The notes under the pieces were generated by a model. That model worked only from the letters and a program-made list of their open reading frames with translations. It searched no databases and was not told the DNA's origin. The position numbers and the translations under genes are program-made. Positions 7,199-15,911 of a stretch of DNA of 64,000 nucleotides are shown in pieces (the first letter of the stretch is position 1; every line of letters starts with the position of its first letter). Source of the DNA: DATEDA01 sp963827595. GTDB lineage: Bacteria > Pseudomonadota > Gammaproteobacteria > Burkholderiales > SG8-39. The stretch spans positions 124,001 through 188,000 of the forward strand of contig CAWHBT010000005.1 in the NCBI GenBank assembly GCA_963827595.1, in the 5' to 3' direction.

Positions 7199-8914
7199 GT
7201 GTCCGTCCCCGATCCCTCCCCCTTCGCGCAGGCTGCCCAGGCAGGGCAGGCCGCGATGCAGGGGTTCCTGAGCATGCTGGCGGGCCAAGCGCAGGGCGGT
7301 GGCGGGGTACCCGGCGCCTGGCCGGCGAATCTGGCCCGGGTGACCGAGCTGCAGGCCGACTACCAGCGCGAGGTCGCGCGGCTCTGGACGGCAACGCTCG
7401 CTCGCCAGCGGGGCGAGGCCGCCGAGCCCGTCATCGCGCCTGAGCGGGGCGACCGGCGATTCGCCGGTGCGGAGTGGCGCGACAACCCCTACTACGACTA
7501 CCTCAAGCAGAGCTATCTGCTCGCCGCACGGTTCATCTATGGCCTCGTCGAGGCGGCCGAGGTGGACGCGCGCACCAAGCACCGGCTGCAGTTCTTCGCG
7601 CGCCAGTTCGTCGACATGCTCAGCCCCGCGAACTACGCCGCGACCAACCCGGAGGCGCTCAAGGCCGCGCTCGAGTCGAACGGCGACACGCTCGCCCGCG
7701 GAGTCAGGAACCTCATCGGCGATGCCGAGAAGGGCCGGATCTCGCAGACCGACGAGGGCTCGTTCGGGGTTGGTCGCAACCTCGCGGTGACGCCGGGCAC
7801 GGTGGTGTTCGAGAACGAGCTCATCCAGCTGATCCAGTACGCGCCGTCGACGCCGGAAGTGCGGGGACGGCCGCTGGTCATGGTGCCGCCGTGCATCAAC
7901 AAGTACTACATCCTCGACCTCTCGCCCGAGAACTCGTTCGTGCGGTACGCGGTCGAACGGGGGAACACCGTCTTCATGGTGTCGTGGCGGAACGTCACCG
8001 CGGAGCTCGGCCATCTCACCTGGGATGACTACCTGCGCGACGGCGTGCTGAAGGCACTCGAGCTGGTGCGGGAGATCGGCGGGGCGCCGAAGGTCAACGC
8101 GCTCGGTTTCTGCGTCGGCGGGACGATGCTCGGCGCGGCGCTGGCGATCCTCGCCGCGCGGGGCGAGGACTGGGTGGAGAGCGCGACCTTCCTCACGACG
8201 ATGCTCGACTTCTCCAGCACCGGCGACATCGCCGTCTTCGTCGACGAGGGTGCCGTCACTGCCGCCGAGGCGTCGCTCGGGCGGGGCGGGATCAAACCCG
8301 GCCGCGACCTGGCGACGGTGTTCAACGCCCTGCGCCCGAACGATCTCGTCTGGTCCTACGTGGTGAACAACTACCTCAAGGGGAAGCCGCCCGAGGCGTT
8401 CGACATCCTGTACTGGAACTCGGACAGCACCAACCTGCCGGGGCCCTGGTACTGCTGGTACGTGCGCAACACCTATCTCGAGAACAACCTGCGGATCCCC
8501 GGCAAGGTGACGACCTGCGGCATCCCGGTCGATCTCGGGAAGGTCCGGCTGCCGACCTACATCCTCGCGACGCGCGAGGACCACATCGTGCCGTGGAAGA
8601 CCGCCTATGCCTCGACCCAGCTCCTGAAGGGCGAGCTCCGGTTCGTGCTCGGCGCGAGCGGCCACATCGCCGGCGTCGTCAACCCGGCCGCGAAGAACCG
8701 GCGGAGCTACTGGGTGAGCGACCGCCTGCCGGGCCCGCCCGCCGAATGGCTCGCGGGTGCGACCGAGCATGCCGGAAGCTGGTGGTCCGACTGGGACCGC
8801 TGGCTCGCGGGACACGCGGGAGACATGATCAAGGCGCCGGGACAGCCCGGCAACGCGAAGTACCGGCCCATCGAGGACGCGCCTGGGCGGTACGTGAAGT
8901 TCCGGGTGGTTTGA
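7199..8914 (+). CDS. phaC: Class I polyhydroxyalkanoate synthase PhaC
   Basis: 571 aa from GTG 7199. The enzyme polymerises (R)-3-hydroxyacyl-CoA on the granule surface. The lipase-like box GFCVGG carries nucleophile Cys305; Asp461 (REDHIVPW) and His489 (GASGHIAGV) complete the triad. PhaC N-terminal features are present (EWRDNPYYDYLKQSYLL). An in-frame GTG at 7151 would extend it by 16 residues, but that codon lies inside the putative PhaR operator, so 7199 is preferred; no Shine-Dalgarno is ideally placed for either. Length fits class I synthases that work without PhaE or PhaR-type subunits. phaA follows after 39 bp. Confidence 0.95.
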   Translation: MSVPDPSPFAQAAQAGQAAMQGFLSMLAGQAQGGGGVPGAWPANLARVTELQADYQREVARLWTATLARQRGEAAEPVIAPERGDRRFAGAEWRDNPYYDYLKQSYLLAARFIYGLVEAAEVDARTKHRLQFFARQFVDMLSPANYAATNPEALKAALESNGDTLARGVRNLIGDAEKGRISQTDEGSFGVGRNLAVTPGTVVFENELIQLIQYAPSTPEVRGRPLVMVPPCINKYYILDLSPENSFVRYAVERGNTVFMVSWRNVTAELGHLTWDDYLRDGVLKALELVREIGGAPKVNALGFCVGGTMLGAALAILAARGEDWVESATFLTTMLDFSSTGDIAVFVDEGAVTAAEASLGRGGIKPGRDLATVFNALRPNDLVWSYVVNNYLKGKPPEAFDILYWNSDSTNLPGPWYCWYVRNTYLENNLRIPGKVTTCGIPVDLGKVRLPTYILATREDHIVPWKTAYASTQLLKGELRFVLGASGHIAGVVNPAAKNRRSYWVSDRLPGPPAEWLAGATEHAGSWWSDWDRWLAGHAGDMIKAPGQPGNAKYRPIEDAPGRYVKFRVV

Positions 8915-8953
8915 CCCCGGGCAACGCGTCGATTTCAGCCGAAGGAGAACGAG

Positions 8954-10132
8954 ATGAGCGAGGTCGTGATCGTGGCCGCAGGCCGCACCGCCGTGGGGAG
9001 CTTCAACGGCGCCCTTTCCAAACTGCCCGCCGCGGAGCTCGGTGCGCACGTGATCCGGCACCTGCTCGCGAAGACCGGGATCAAGGGCGAGCAGGTCTCC
9101 GAGGTGATCCTCGGCCAGGTGCTGACCGGCGGCGCCGGGCAGAACCCGGCGCGCCAGGCCCTGATCAAGGCGGGGCTGCCCGAGATGGTCCCGGCGATGA
9201 CCATCAACAAGGTGTGCGGGTCGGGGCTCAAGGCGACGCACCTCGCGGCGCAGGCGATCAAGAGCGGCGACGCCGACATCGTGATCGCCGGCGGCCAGGA
9301 GAGCATGACCATGGCGCCGCATCTCTTGCAGGGCGCGCGCGACGGCTACCGGATGGGCGACGCGAAGATCGTCGACTCGATGATCCTCGACGGCCTGTGG
9401 GACGTCTACAACCAGTACCACATGGGCGTCACCGCCGAGAACGTCGCGAAGAAGTACGGGGTGACGCGCGAGGAGCAGGACGCCTTCGCGGCGGCAAGCC
9501 AGCAGAAGGCGGAAGCTGCCCAGAAGGCCGGGCGGTTCAAGGACGAGATCATCCCGCTCGAGATCCCGCAGCGGAAGGGGCCGGCGGTGGTGTTCGACGC
9601 CGACGAGTATCCGAAGCACGGCACGACGGCCGAGAAGCTCGCCAGCTTGCGGCCGGCATTCGACAAGGCCGGCACGGTCACGGCCGGCAACGCGTCGGGC
9701 ATCAACGACGGCGCCGCCGCCGTGATCATGATGAGTGCGGAGCGAGCGAAGGCGCTCGGCCTCAAGCCGCTCGTCCGCATCGCCGCCTACTCGTCGGCGG
9801 GCGTCGATCCCAAGATCATGGGGATGGGGCCGGTGCCGGCGTCGAAGCTGGTGCTGTCGAAGGCCGGCTGGACCAAGGACTCGCCCGATCTCATGGAGAT
9901 CAACGAGGCGTTCGCCGCGCAGGCGATCGCGGTCAACAAGGAGATGGGCTGGGACACGCGGAAGATCAACGTCAACGGCGGCGCGATCGCGATCGGGCAT
10001 CCGATCGGGGCGTCGGGATGCCGCATCCTGGTGACGCTGATTCACGAGATGATCAAGCGCGACGCCAAGCGCGGCCTCGCCAGCCTCTGCATCGGCGGGG
10101 GCATGGGCGTGGCGCTCGCGGTAGAGCGTTGA
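8954..10132 (+). CDS. phaA: Acetyl-CoA C-acetyltransferase (beta-ketothiolase) PhaA
   Basis: 392 aa thiolase. It condenses two acetyl-CoA to acetoacetyl-CoA, the first step of polyhydroxybutyrate synthesis. The acyl-accepting Cys88 is in NKVCGSGLKA. The His of GHPIGASG and the C-terminal CIGGGMG Cys base are in place. A strong ribosome site (GAAGGAGAACGAG) precedes the ATG. It lies between phaC and phaB1, the classic phaCAB order. Confidence 0.95.
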   Translation: MSEVVIVAAGRTAVGSFNGALSKLPAAELGAHVIRHLLAKTGIKGEQVSEVILGQVLTGGAGQNPARQALIKAGLPEMVPAMTINKVCGSGLKATHLAAQAIKSGDADIVIAGGQESMTMAPHLLQGARDGYRMGDAKIVDSMILDGLWDVYNQYHMGVTAENVAKKYGVTREEQDAFAAASQQKAEAAQKAGRFKDEIIPLEIPQRKGPAVVFDADEYPKHGTTAEKLASLRPAFDKAGTVTAGNASGINDGAAAVIMMSAERAKALGLKPLVRIAAYSSAGVDPKIMGMGPVPASKLVLSKAGWTKDSPDLMEINEAFAAQAIAVNKEMGWDTRKINVNGGAIAIGHPIGASGCRILVTLIHEMIKRDAKRGLASLCIGGGMGVALAVER

Positions 10133-10221
10133 GCGGCACCGGCCGGGCGCTGCGCCGGGGATGGTCTCCGGCGCGGCGGGAGAAAAACCCGGCGGGCCGC
10201 AGCAATCGGGAGAAGAGGTCG

Positions 10222-10962
10222 ATGACGGAGCGCGTAGCGTTCGTAACCGGAGGAATGGGCGGGATCGGCACGGCGATCTGCCGGCGGCTCGCGGGGAACG
10301 GGACCAAGGTCGTGGCGAACTGCCTGCCCGGCTACGAGACCAAGGACGAGTGGATCGACAAGATGCGCGGCGAAGGCCGCCAGGTCTACGCCGCCGAGGG
10401 GAACGTCGAGGACTACGACTCGTGCGCGGACATGATGTACCGGATCCGCTCCACGATCGGGCCGATCGATGTCCTGATCAACAATGCCGGCATCACGCGC
10501 GACGGCGTGTTCCGCCGGATGTCGCCGAACGACTGGTACGCCGTCATCAACACCAATCTCAACTCGGTGTTCAACGTGACCCGCCAGGTGATCGAGGGGA
10601 TGATGGAGCGCGGCTGGGGGCGGATCATCAACATCTCGTCGGTCAACGCGCTGAAGGGGCAGTTCGGGCAGACGAACTACTCGGCCGCGAAGGCGGGAAT
10701 GCACGGCTTCACCAAGGCACTCGCGCAGGAGACGGTCAAGAAGGGCGTCACGGTGAACACGATCTCGCCTGGGTACGTGGACACCGACATGGTGCGGGCG
10801 ATCAAGGCTGAGGTGCTCGAAAGCATCGTGACCTCGATCCCGATGGGTCGTCTCGCCCGGCCGGAGGAGATTGCCGGCCTCGTCGCCTACCTCTCCTCCG
10901 ACGACGCTGGCTACATCACCGGGGCGAACATCTCCATCAACGGCGGGCTGCACATGGAGTAG
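10222..10962 (+). CDS. phaB: Acetoacetyl-CoA reductase PhaB (copy 1)
   Basis: 246 aa SDR. NADPH-binding motif TGGMGGIG at the N terminus, NNAGITRD, and catalytic Ser-Tyr-Lys in ISSVNALKGQFGQTNYSAAK. The ending TGANISINGGLHME is typical of PhaB/FabG-type reductases. It reduces acetoacetyl-CoA to (R)-3-hydroxybutyryl-CoA for PhaC. The ATG at 10222 follows GGGAGAAGAGG. A second copy follows within 90 bp; the two share most motifs but have diverged clearly at the N terminus. Confidence 0.93.
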   Translation: MTERVAFVTGGMGGIGTAICRRLAGNGTKVVANCLPGYETKDEWIDKMRGEGRQVYAAEGNVEDYDSCADMMYRIRSTIGPIDVLINNAGITRDGVFRRMSPNDWYAVINTNLNSVFNVTRQVIEGMMERGWGRIINISSVNALKGQFGQTNYSAAKAGMHGFTKALAQETVKKGVTVNTISPGYVDTDMVRAIKAEVLESIVTSIPMGRLARPEEIAGLVAYLSSDDAGYITGANISINGGLHME

Positions 10963-11052
10963 CACGCCAGAAGGCGGCGGGCGTCAAACCCGGCGCGCTC
11001 GCGAGTGCCATAATAAAGCGCAAGCGCGCGGTACCTACCGAAGGAGGATCAC

Positions 11053-11796
11053 ATGGCGCAGCGGATCGCGCTGATCACCGGGGGCATGGGCGGCCTCGGC
11101 GAGACGATCAGCACCAAGATGCACGACGCCGGCTATCGGGTCGTGGTGACCTACTCACCGGGCAACAAGAACGCGGAGGGCTGGGTCGCCGAGTACAAGG
11201 CCAAGGGCTACACCTTCGCCGCGTACCCGGTCGACGTCGCGCAGTTCGACTCGTGCCAGGCCTGCGTCGCGAAGGTCCAGGCCGACGTCGGCCCGGTCGA
11301 CATCCTGATCAACAACGCCGGGATCACCCGCGACATGACCTTCAAGAAGATGACCAAGGCCGACTGGGACGCGGTCCTGAAGACGAACCTCGACAGCGTG
11401 TTCAACATGACCAAGCCGGTCGGCGACGGCATGGTCGAGCGCGGCTGGGGCCGGATCATCAACGTGAGCTCGGTGAACGGCTCCAAGGGCGCGTTCGGCC
11501 AGACGAACTACGCGGCCGCGAAGGCCGGGATGCACGGCTTCACCAAGTCGCTCGCCCTGGAGGTCGCGCGCAAGGGCGTGACGGTGAACACCATCTCGCC
11601 CGGCTACATCGGCACGAAGATGGTGATGGCGATCCCGAAGGACGTGCTGGACTCGAAGATCCTGCCGCAGATCCCGCTCGGACGGCTCGGCAAGCCCGAA
11701 GAAGTGGCGGGGCTGATCATCTATCTCTGCTCCGAGGAGGCGGCGTTCGTGACCGGCGCGAACATCGCCATCAACGGCGGCCAGCACATGCAGTAA
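11053..11796 (+). CDS. phaB: Acetoacetyl-CoA reductase PhaB (copy 2)
   Basis: 247 aa SDR, tandem paralogue of the preceding gene. It has TGGMGGLGETI, NNAGITRDMTF and VSSVNGSKGAFGQTNYAAAK with catalytic Ser, Tyr and Lys, and ends TGANIAINGGQHMQ. This copy looks closer to canonical Ralstonia-type PhaB. A strong ribosome site GAAGGAGG sits just before the ATG, and a CATAAT hexamer at 11009-11014 could give it its own promoter. A perfect 10-bp hairpin follows the stop and probably ends the phaCABB transcript. Confidence 0.93.
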   Translation: MAQRIALITGGMGGLGETISTKMHDAGYRVVVTYSPGNKNAEGWVAEYKAKGYTFAAYPVDVAQFDSCQACVAKVQADVGPVDILINNAGITRDMTFKKMTKADWDAVLKTNLDSVFNMTKPVGDGMVERGWGRIINVSSVNGSKGAFGQTNYAAAKAGMHGFTKSLALEVARKGVTVNTISPGYIGTKMVMAIPKDVLDSKILPQIPLGRLGKPEEVAGLIIYLCSEEAAFVTGANIAINGGQHMQ

Positions 11797-11799
11797 CGC

Positions 11800-11823
11800 G
11801 CGGCCCCGCCGGAGCGGGGCCGC
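11800..11823. terminator. Hairpin between convergent phaB2 and phasin gene
   Basis: Perfect 10-bp stem GCGGCCCCGC / GCGGGGCCGC with loop CGGA, located between the stops of two convergent genes. No T-tract on either side, so it is a probable bidirectional terminator or 3' end stabiliser rather than a textbook intrinsic terminator. Confidence 0.6.
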
Positions 11824-11842
11824 AGCGCGTACCGCCGCGACT

Positions 11843-12373
11843 TCAGTTCTTGCCGGCGCCCCTTATCATCTGCGCCGCCGCGGCCTTCATCGTGTTCTCG
11901 GACAGCTCGGCGAACTGCCGCGTCGCCTGGTTCAGGCTGTCCATCATGGCGGAGGTCGCGGCGAGGGTCGATTTGAGCGCAGCGGACTGCATTTCGCTGC
12001 TCGGCACCGCCTTCCCGAGCGTCTCGGCTCCGGCCGACACGTCCTTCGAGGCGCGGGCGATCTGCTCCTCGAACAGCTTCGCGAGCTGCGACTGTGTCTG
12101 GCTGACGATCGCGTACACGCTCTGCGCGTAGGTCGCCGCCTGCTGCATGTTGTCCTGCGCGAGCTTCGCACGCAGGCTCATGAACTGCTGCGGATCGCTC
12201 ACGGACATGAGCTCGCGCGTCGCCTTGGTGGCCTGCTCGAGGGTGGCGCGGGCGGTCTCGAGGTTGAGCCGCAGGAGCTGCTCGGCGCTCGCCAGGCTTG
12301 CCCGGGCGTAGCTCATCGTGGCGTCGTATGCGGCCTGATTCCAGGCAGCGAACTGCTCGGTCGGATTGGGCAT
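11843..12373 (-). CDS. phaP: Phasin (PHA granule-associated protein)
   Basis: 176 aa, almost wholly alpha-helical and rich in Ala, Gln, Ser and Glu, with no long hydrophobic segment. The N-terminal region (FAAWNQAAYDATMSYARAS, then QLLRLNLETARATLEQATK) matches the phasin_2 family of betaproteobacteria. Phasins coat PHB granules and control their size and number. It is divergent from phaR, with the likely PhaR operator between them. Confidence 0.92.
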   Translation of the reverse strand: MPNPTEQFAAWNQAAYDATMSYARASLASAEQLLRLNLETARATLEQATKATRELMSVSDPQQFMSLRAKLAQDNMQQAATYAQSVYAIVSQTQSQLAKLFEEQIARASKDVSAGAETLGKAVPSSEMQSAALKSTLAATSAMMDSLNQATRQFAELSENTMKAAAAQMIRGAGKN

Positions 12374-12411
12374 CGGGAGCCTCCGCGGAATAAGGGAAGA
12401 CGTCGGGCCTG

Positions 12412-12424
12412 TTTGCAGTGCAAA
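12412..12424. promoter_or_regulatory. Perfect palindrome TTTGCA-G-TGCAAA, putative PhaR operator
   Basis: A 13-bp perfect inverted repeat in the phasin/phaR intergenic region. PhaR proteins are known to bind TGC-rich palindromic sites upstream of phasin genes and of phaR itself. A related copy precedes phaC (7144-7161). The site would let PhaR repress the phasin gene and itself until granules titrate it away (known model; its use here is inferred). Confidence 0.6.
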
Positions 12425-12510
12425 ATACTCCCGGCGGAGGCTTTAATCAACTCGGGGTACAGGGCCCGAGGCTCCAAAGGGCCGGCTATCCACCATAGGA
12501 TGGGAACGCG

Positions 12511-13104
12511 ATGGCAGAAGCGCTGCGGCTGATCAAGAAATACCCGAACCGGCGACTGTACGACACTCAGACGTCGTCGTACATCACGCTCGCCGACGTC
12601 AAGGAGCTCGTGCTCAAGCACGAGGAGTTCCAGGTCATCGACGCCAAGTCCGGAGAGGACCTCACCCGGCAGATCCTGCTGCAGATCATCCTCGAGGAGG
12701 AGTCGGCCGGCGCGCCGATGTTCTCGCACGACGTCCTGACCCAGTTCATCCGCTTCTACGGCAACGCCATGCAGGGCATCATGGGGAACTACCTCGAGCG
12801 CAACGTCCAGGCGTTCCTCGAGATCCAGAAGTCGATCCAGGAGCAGTCGAAGCAGCTCTACGGCGATCCGACCAAGACGACCGAGCTGTGGTCGCAGTTC
12901 CTGACCTTCCAGGGCCCGGCCATGCAGCACCTGATGGCGACGTACATGGAGCAGAGCAAGGCGATGTTCAAGCAGATGCAGGACCAGCTCCAGAACCAGA
13001 CCCGGTCGATGCTCTCGGCCTTCCCGTTCGCCGGTCTCGGGGGCCAGGCCGCGCCCAAGCAGGAGCCGGAGCCCGACGAAGGCAAGTCCACCTCGAAGGG
13101 CTGA
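12511..13104 (+). CDS. phaR: PHA synthesis repressor PhaR
   Basis: 197 aa. The N-terminal PHB/PHA accumulation regulator DNA-binding domain is unmistakable (LIKKYPNRRLYDTQTSSYIT, then LADVKELV). A granule-binding helical domain follows (TRQILLQIILEEES, MFSHDVLTQFIRFYG). It ends with a Gln/Met-rich coiled segment and a charged tail. PhaR binds both PHA and the promoters of phasin genes. It is transcribed away from the phasin gene and is followed 50 bp later by bktB, possibly in one transcript. Confidence 0.95.
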   Translation: MAEALRLIKKYPNRRLYDTQTSSYITLADVKELVLKHEEFQVIDAKSGEDLTRQILLQIILEEESAGAPMFSHDVLTQFIRFYGNAMQGIMGNYLERNVQAFLEIQKSIQEQSKQLYGDPTKTTELWSQFLTFQGPAMQHLMATYMEQSKAMFKQMQDQLQNQTRSMLSAFPFAGLGGQAAPKQEPEPDEGKSTSKG

Positions 13105-13153
13105 GCGCGCGGCGTCGGTCGGTCCGGGGACCGGCGTCCCACAGGAGGTCATC

Positions 13154-14335
13154 ATGGCTCGTGAAGTGGTAGTGCTTTCCGGCGCCCGCACGGCGATCGG
13201 CGACTACGGTAGCGCGCTGAAGGACGTTCCGCCGACGGCGCTCGGTGCGACCGCGCTGCGCGAGGCGGTCGCGCGCGCGAAGATCGATCCCGCCGAGGTC
13301 GGCCACGTCGTCCTCGGCAGCGTCATCCACGGCGAAGCGCGCGACATGTACGTCTCGCGCGTCGCGGCGATCGAGGCCGGTCTGCCGGTGGGCACCCCCT
13401 GCCTGACCGTCAATCGCCTCTGCGGCAGCGGCCTGCAGGCGATCGTCTCGGCCGCGCAGCACATCCTCCTCGGCGACACCGACTGCGTGATCGGCGGCGG
13501 CGCCGAGTCGATGAGCCGCGCCGCGTACTTCCTGCCGTCCGGGCGATGGGGCCAGCGCATGGGCGACGCCGCGATCGTGGACGCGATGGTCGGCGCGCTG
13601 CACGACCCGTTCGGCCACGGGCACATGGGCATCACCGCGGAGAACGTCGCCGCGAAGTACGGCATCGGTCGCGAGGAGCAGGACCGGTTCGCGCTCGAGA
13701 GCCACCACCGCGCGGCGAACGCCCTCGAGAAGGGCTATTTCGCGAGCCAGATCGTCGCCGTCGAGGTGAAGACGAAAAAAGGTCCGGTCGCGTTCACCGT
13801 CGACGAGCACGTGCGCCGGGACGCGAAGATCGAGGACATGCAGAAGCTGAAGCCCGCCTTCAAGAAGGACGGTACGGTGACCGCGGGCAACGCCTCGGGT
13901 ATCAACGACGCGGCGGCAGCCGTCGTCATGATGGAGGCCGGCGCGGCGCAGAAGCGGGGCCTGAAGCCGCTGGCGCGGCTGGTCGCGTACGCGCACGCCG
14001 GCGTCGACCCGCAGGTCATGGGCCTCGGGCCGATCCCGGCGGTGAAGCGGGTCTTCGAGAAGGCCGGTCTCAAGCCCGGGGACATGGACGTCGTCGAGTC
14101 GAACGAGGCGTTCGCGGTGCAGGCGATGGCGGTGACGCGCGACCTCGGCCTCGACCCCGCGAAGGTCAATCCGAACGGCGGCGCGGTCGCCCTCGGCCAC
14201 CCGATCGGCGCTACCGGCGCCATCCTGACCACCAAGGCGATCTACGAGTTGCACCGCACCGGCAAGCGTTACGGCCTGGTGACGATGTGCATCGGCGGCG
14301 GGCAGGGGATCGCGGCGATCTTCGAACGGCTCTAG
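13154..14335 (+). CDS. bktB: Beta-ketothiolase BktB-like acetyl-CoA acyltransferase
   Basis: 393 aa thiolase. Acyl-Cys90 is in NRLCGSGLQA, the His in GHPIGATG, and the C-terminal MCIGGGQGIAAIFERL. Long stretches (LCGSGLQAIVSAAQ, GDTD, GGGAESMSRA, ALHDPF, HMG) match Ralstonia BktB rather than PhaA; BktB accepts longer acyl-CoAs such as propionyl-CoA and so feeds 3-hydroxyvalerate into the polymer. Ribosome site CAGGAGG precedes the ATG. It is the second thiolase of this PHA locus. Confidence 0.92.
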   Translation: MAREVVVLSGARTAIGDYGSALKDVPPTALGATALREAVARAKIDPAEVGHVVLGSVIHGEARDMYVSRVAAIEAGLPVGTPCLTVNRLCGSGLQAIVSAAQHILLGDTDCVIGGGAESMSRAAYFLPSGRWGQRMGDAAIVDAMVGALHDPFGHGHMGITAENVAAKYGIGREEQDRFALESHHRAANALEKGYFASQIVAVEVKTKKGPVAFTVDEHVRRDAKIEDMQKLKPAFKKDGTVTAGNASGINDAAAAVVMMEAGAAQKRGLKPLARLVAYAHAGVDPQVMGLGPIPAVKRVFEKAGLKPGDMDVVESNEAFAVQAMAVTRDLGLDPAKVNPNGGAVALGHPIGATGAILTTKAIYELHRTGKRYGLVTMCIGGGQGIAAIFERL

Positions 14336-14345
14336 CGGTCGCGGG

Positions 14346-14954
14346 TCAACCGACTCGCGCGAGCTGCCGCACGAACGCCTCGATCCCCCGCAGCAGCATC
14401 TCGATCGCGATCGCGGTCAGGAGGAGCCCGACCAGCCGCTCGAACGCGGTGAGCACGCGCTCGCCAACCGCTCTCACCGCCCGTTCGGCGCACAAGAGCA
14501 CCACGAGCGTCGCCGCCATCGCGATCGTGACCGCGGCACACCACTCTGGCCAGCGCTGAGGCGCGGCGGACGACAGCAGCACGATCGTGGCGATCGCGGC
14601 CGGCCCGGCGATCGACGGGATCGCGAGCGGCACGATGAAGGGCTCCCCCTCCGGCAGGTTTCCGAACACCTCGGCGCCGCTGTGGAAGATCATCCGCAGC
14701 GCGATCAGGAACAGGATCACGCCGCCGGCGATCGTCAGCGACGCCGCCGAGAGATCGAAGAGCCGCAGCGCCGCCTCGCCGACGAAGACGACCGCGAGCA
14801 GCACCGCGAACGCGATCGCGCACTCGCGCAGGATGACGCGCGTGCGCCGCACGGCATCGACCCGGCGCAGCAGCGACGCGAAGATCGGAATGTTGCCGAT
14901 CGGGTCGAGGACCAACACCAGGATCACCACCGCCGAGCTGAAGCTGATCTCCAT
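14346..14954 (-). CDS. MarC-family integral membrane protein
   Basis: 202 aa with six hydrophobic segments. The MarC family signatures are FLILDPIGN-like (LVLVLDPIGNIPIFASLL) near the N terminus and VPLAIPSIAGPAAIATIVLL in the middle. The function of MarC proteins is not established (the old multidrug-resistance link was withdrawn). It is the last gene of a minus-strand run, 4 bp after the EamA transporter. Confidence 0.88.
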   Translation of the reverse strand: MEISFSSAVVILVLVLDPIGNIPIFASLLRRVDAVRRTRVILRECAIAFAVLLAVVFVGEAALRLFDLSAASLTIAGGVILFLIALRMIFHSGAEVFGNLPEGEPFIVPLAIPSIAGPAAIATIVLLSSAAPQRWPEWCAAVTIAMAATLVVLLCAERAVRAVGERVLTAFERLVGLLLTAIAIEMLLRGIEAFVRQLARVG

Positions 14955-14958
14955 GGCG

Positions 14959-15828
14959 CTACCGGGCCTGTCGCGCCGCCATCCACGCGCCCGCGAGCAC
15001 CACGATGGCCATGCCGAGGAGCGACCAGCCGTCGGGGAAGTCGCCGAAAACGAGGTACCCGAGGGCGAGCACCGCCACGAGCTGGGTGTACACGAACGGC
15101 GCGAGCACCGACGGCGGCGCGTGTTCGAACGCGCGGATCAGCACGAAGTGGCCGACGCTTGCCAGCACGCCGAGGACGGCGAACAGCGCGGCGTCGAACG
15201 CGCTCTCGGGAAGGCGCCCGTAGAGCGGCAACGCCGGGGCGAGGAGCACGGCCCCGACGACGGCGCTGTAGAAGAGCGTGGTCATCGTCGAGTCGACGCC
15301 GGCGAGCTGGCGGGTGAGCAGCTGGTAGGCGGCGAACAACGCCGCCGTGAGGACCGGCAGGATCACCGCCGGCGTGAAGACCTCGCTGCCCGGCCGCATG
15401 ATGATCAGCACGCCGATGAACCCGGCGACGAGCGCGGCCCAGGCGCTCCGGCGCACCCGCTCCTTGAGGAGCCACGCCGACGCCGCGGTCAGGAGGAGCG
15501 GCGAAAGGAACGTGATGGCGGCGGCCTCCGCGATCGGCATGAGCGCGAGCGCCGAGAAGAAGCACACCGTCGAGGCGACGAGGACGCCGCCGCGGAGGAG
15601 CTGGAGCCCGGGCCGGCGGCTGCGCAGGAGGTCGAGCCGGAGCCGCGGCGCGAGCACGACGACGAGGAAGAGCGTCTGCGCGGCGTAGCGCGCCCAAGCG
15701 ATGCCGGGCACCGGGTAGCTGCGCGACAGGTACTTGGCGGTGGTGTCCATCAGCGCGAACGTGCTGACGGCGGCGACGATCAGCAGGATGCCGCGCAGAT
15801 GGTGCTGAGCGCCGGATGGCGCAGTCAT
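14959..15828 (-). CDS. EamA/DMT-superfamily drug/metabolite transporter
   Basis: About 289 aa from ATG 15828 (an upstream in-frame ATG at 15873 would add 15 basic residues with no family support). Ten transmembrane segments in two five-helix EamA repeats. The conserved features are DTTAKYLSR early, and AAAITFLSPLLLTAASAWLLKERV and GFIGVLIIMRPG at the end of repeat one. The substrate is unknown. It follows the enolase-like gene in the same direction, so it may carry a metabolite of that pathway (inference). Confidence 0.88.
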   Translation of the reverse strand: MTAPSGAQHHLRGILLIVAAVSTFALMDTTAKYLSRSYPVPGIAWARYAAQTLFLVVVLAPRLRLDLLRSRRPGLQLLRGGVLVASTVCFFSALALMPIAEAAAITFLSPLLLTAASAWLLKERVRRSAWAALVAGFIGVLIIMRPGSEVFTPAVILPVLTAALFAAYQLLTRQLAGVDSTMTTLFYSAVVGAVLLAPALPLYGRLPESAFDAALFAVLGVLASVGHFVLIRAFEHAPPSVLAPFVYTQLVAVLALGYLVFGDFPDGWSLLGMAIVVLAGAWMAARQAR

Positions 15829-15911
15829 GGCGACGAGGGCTCGCGCGAGTGGGCGCGGCAGCGCCTGCCGCAAGTCAAATTATATCGAAGCGAGCCGCGG
15901 CGGCCGCGGAC

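Noticed and set aside
7160..10045. A 961-codon minus-strand frame across phaC and phaA
   Set aside because: Low-complexity Arg/His/Leu-rich shadow of the PHA genes.
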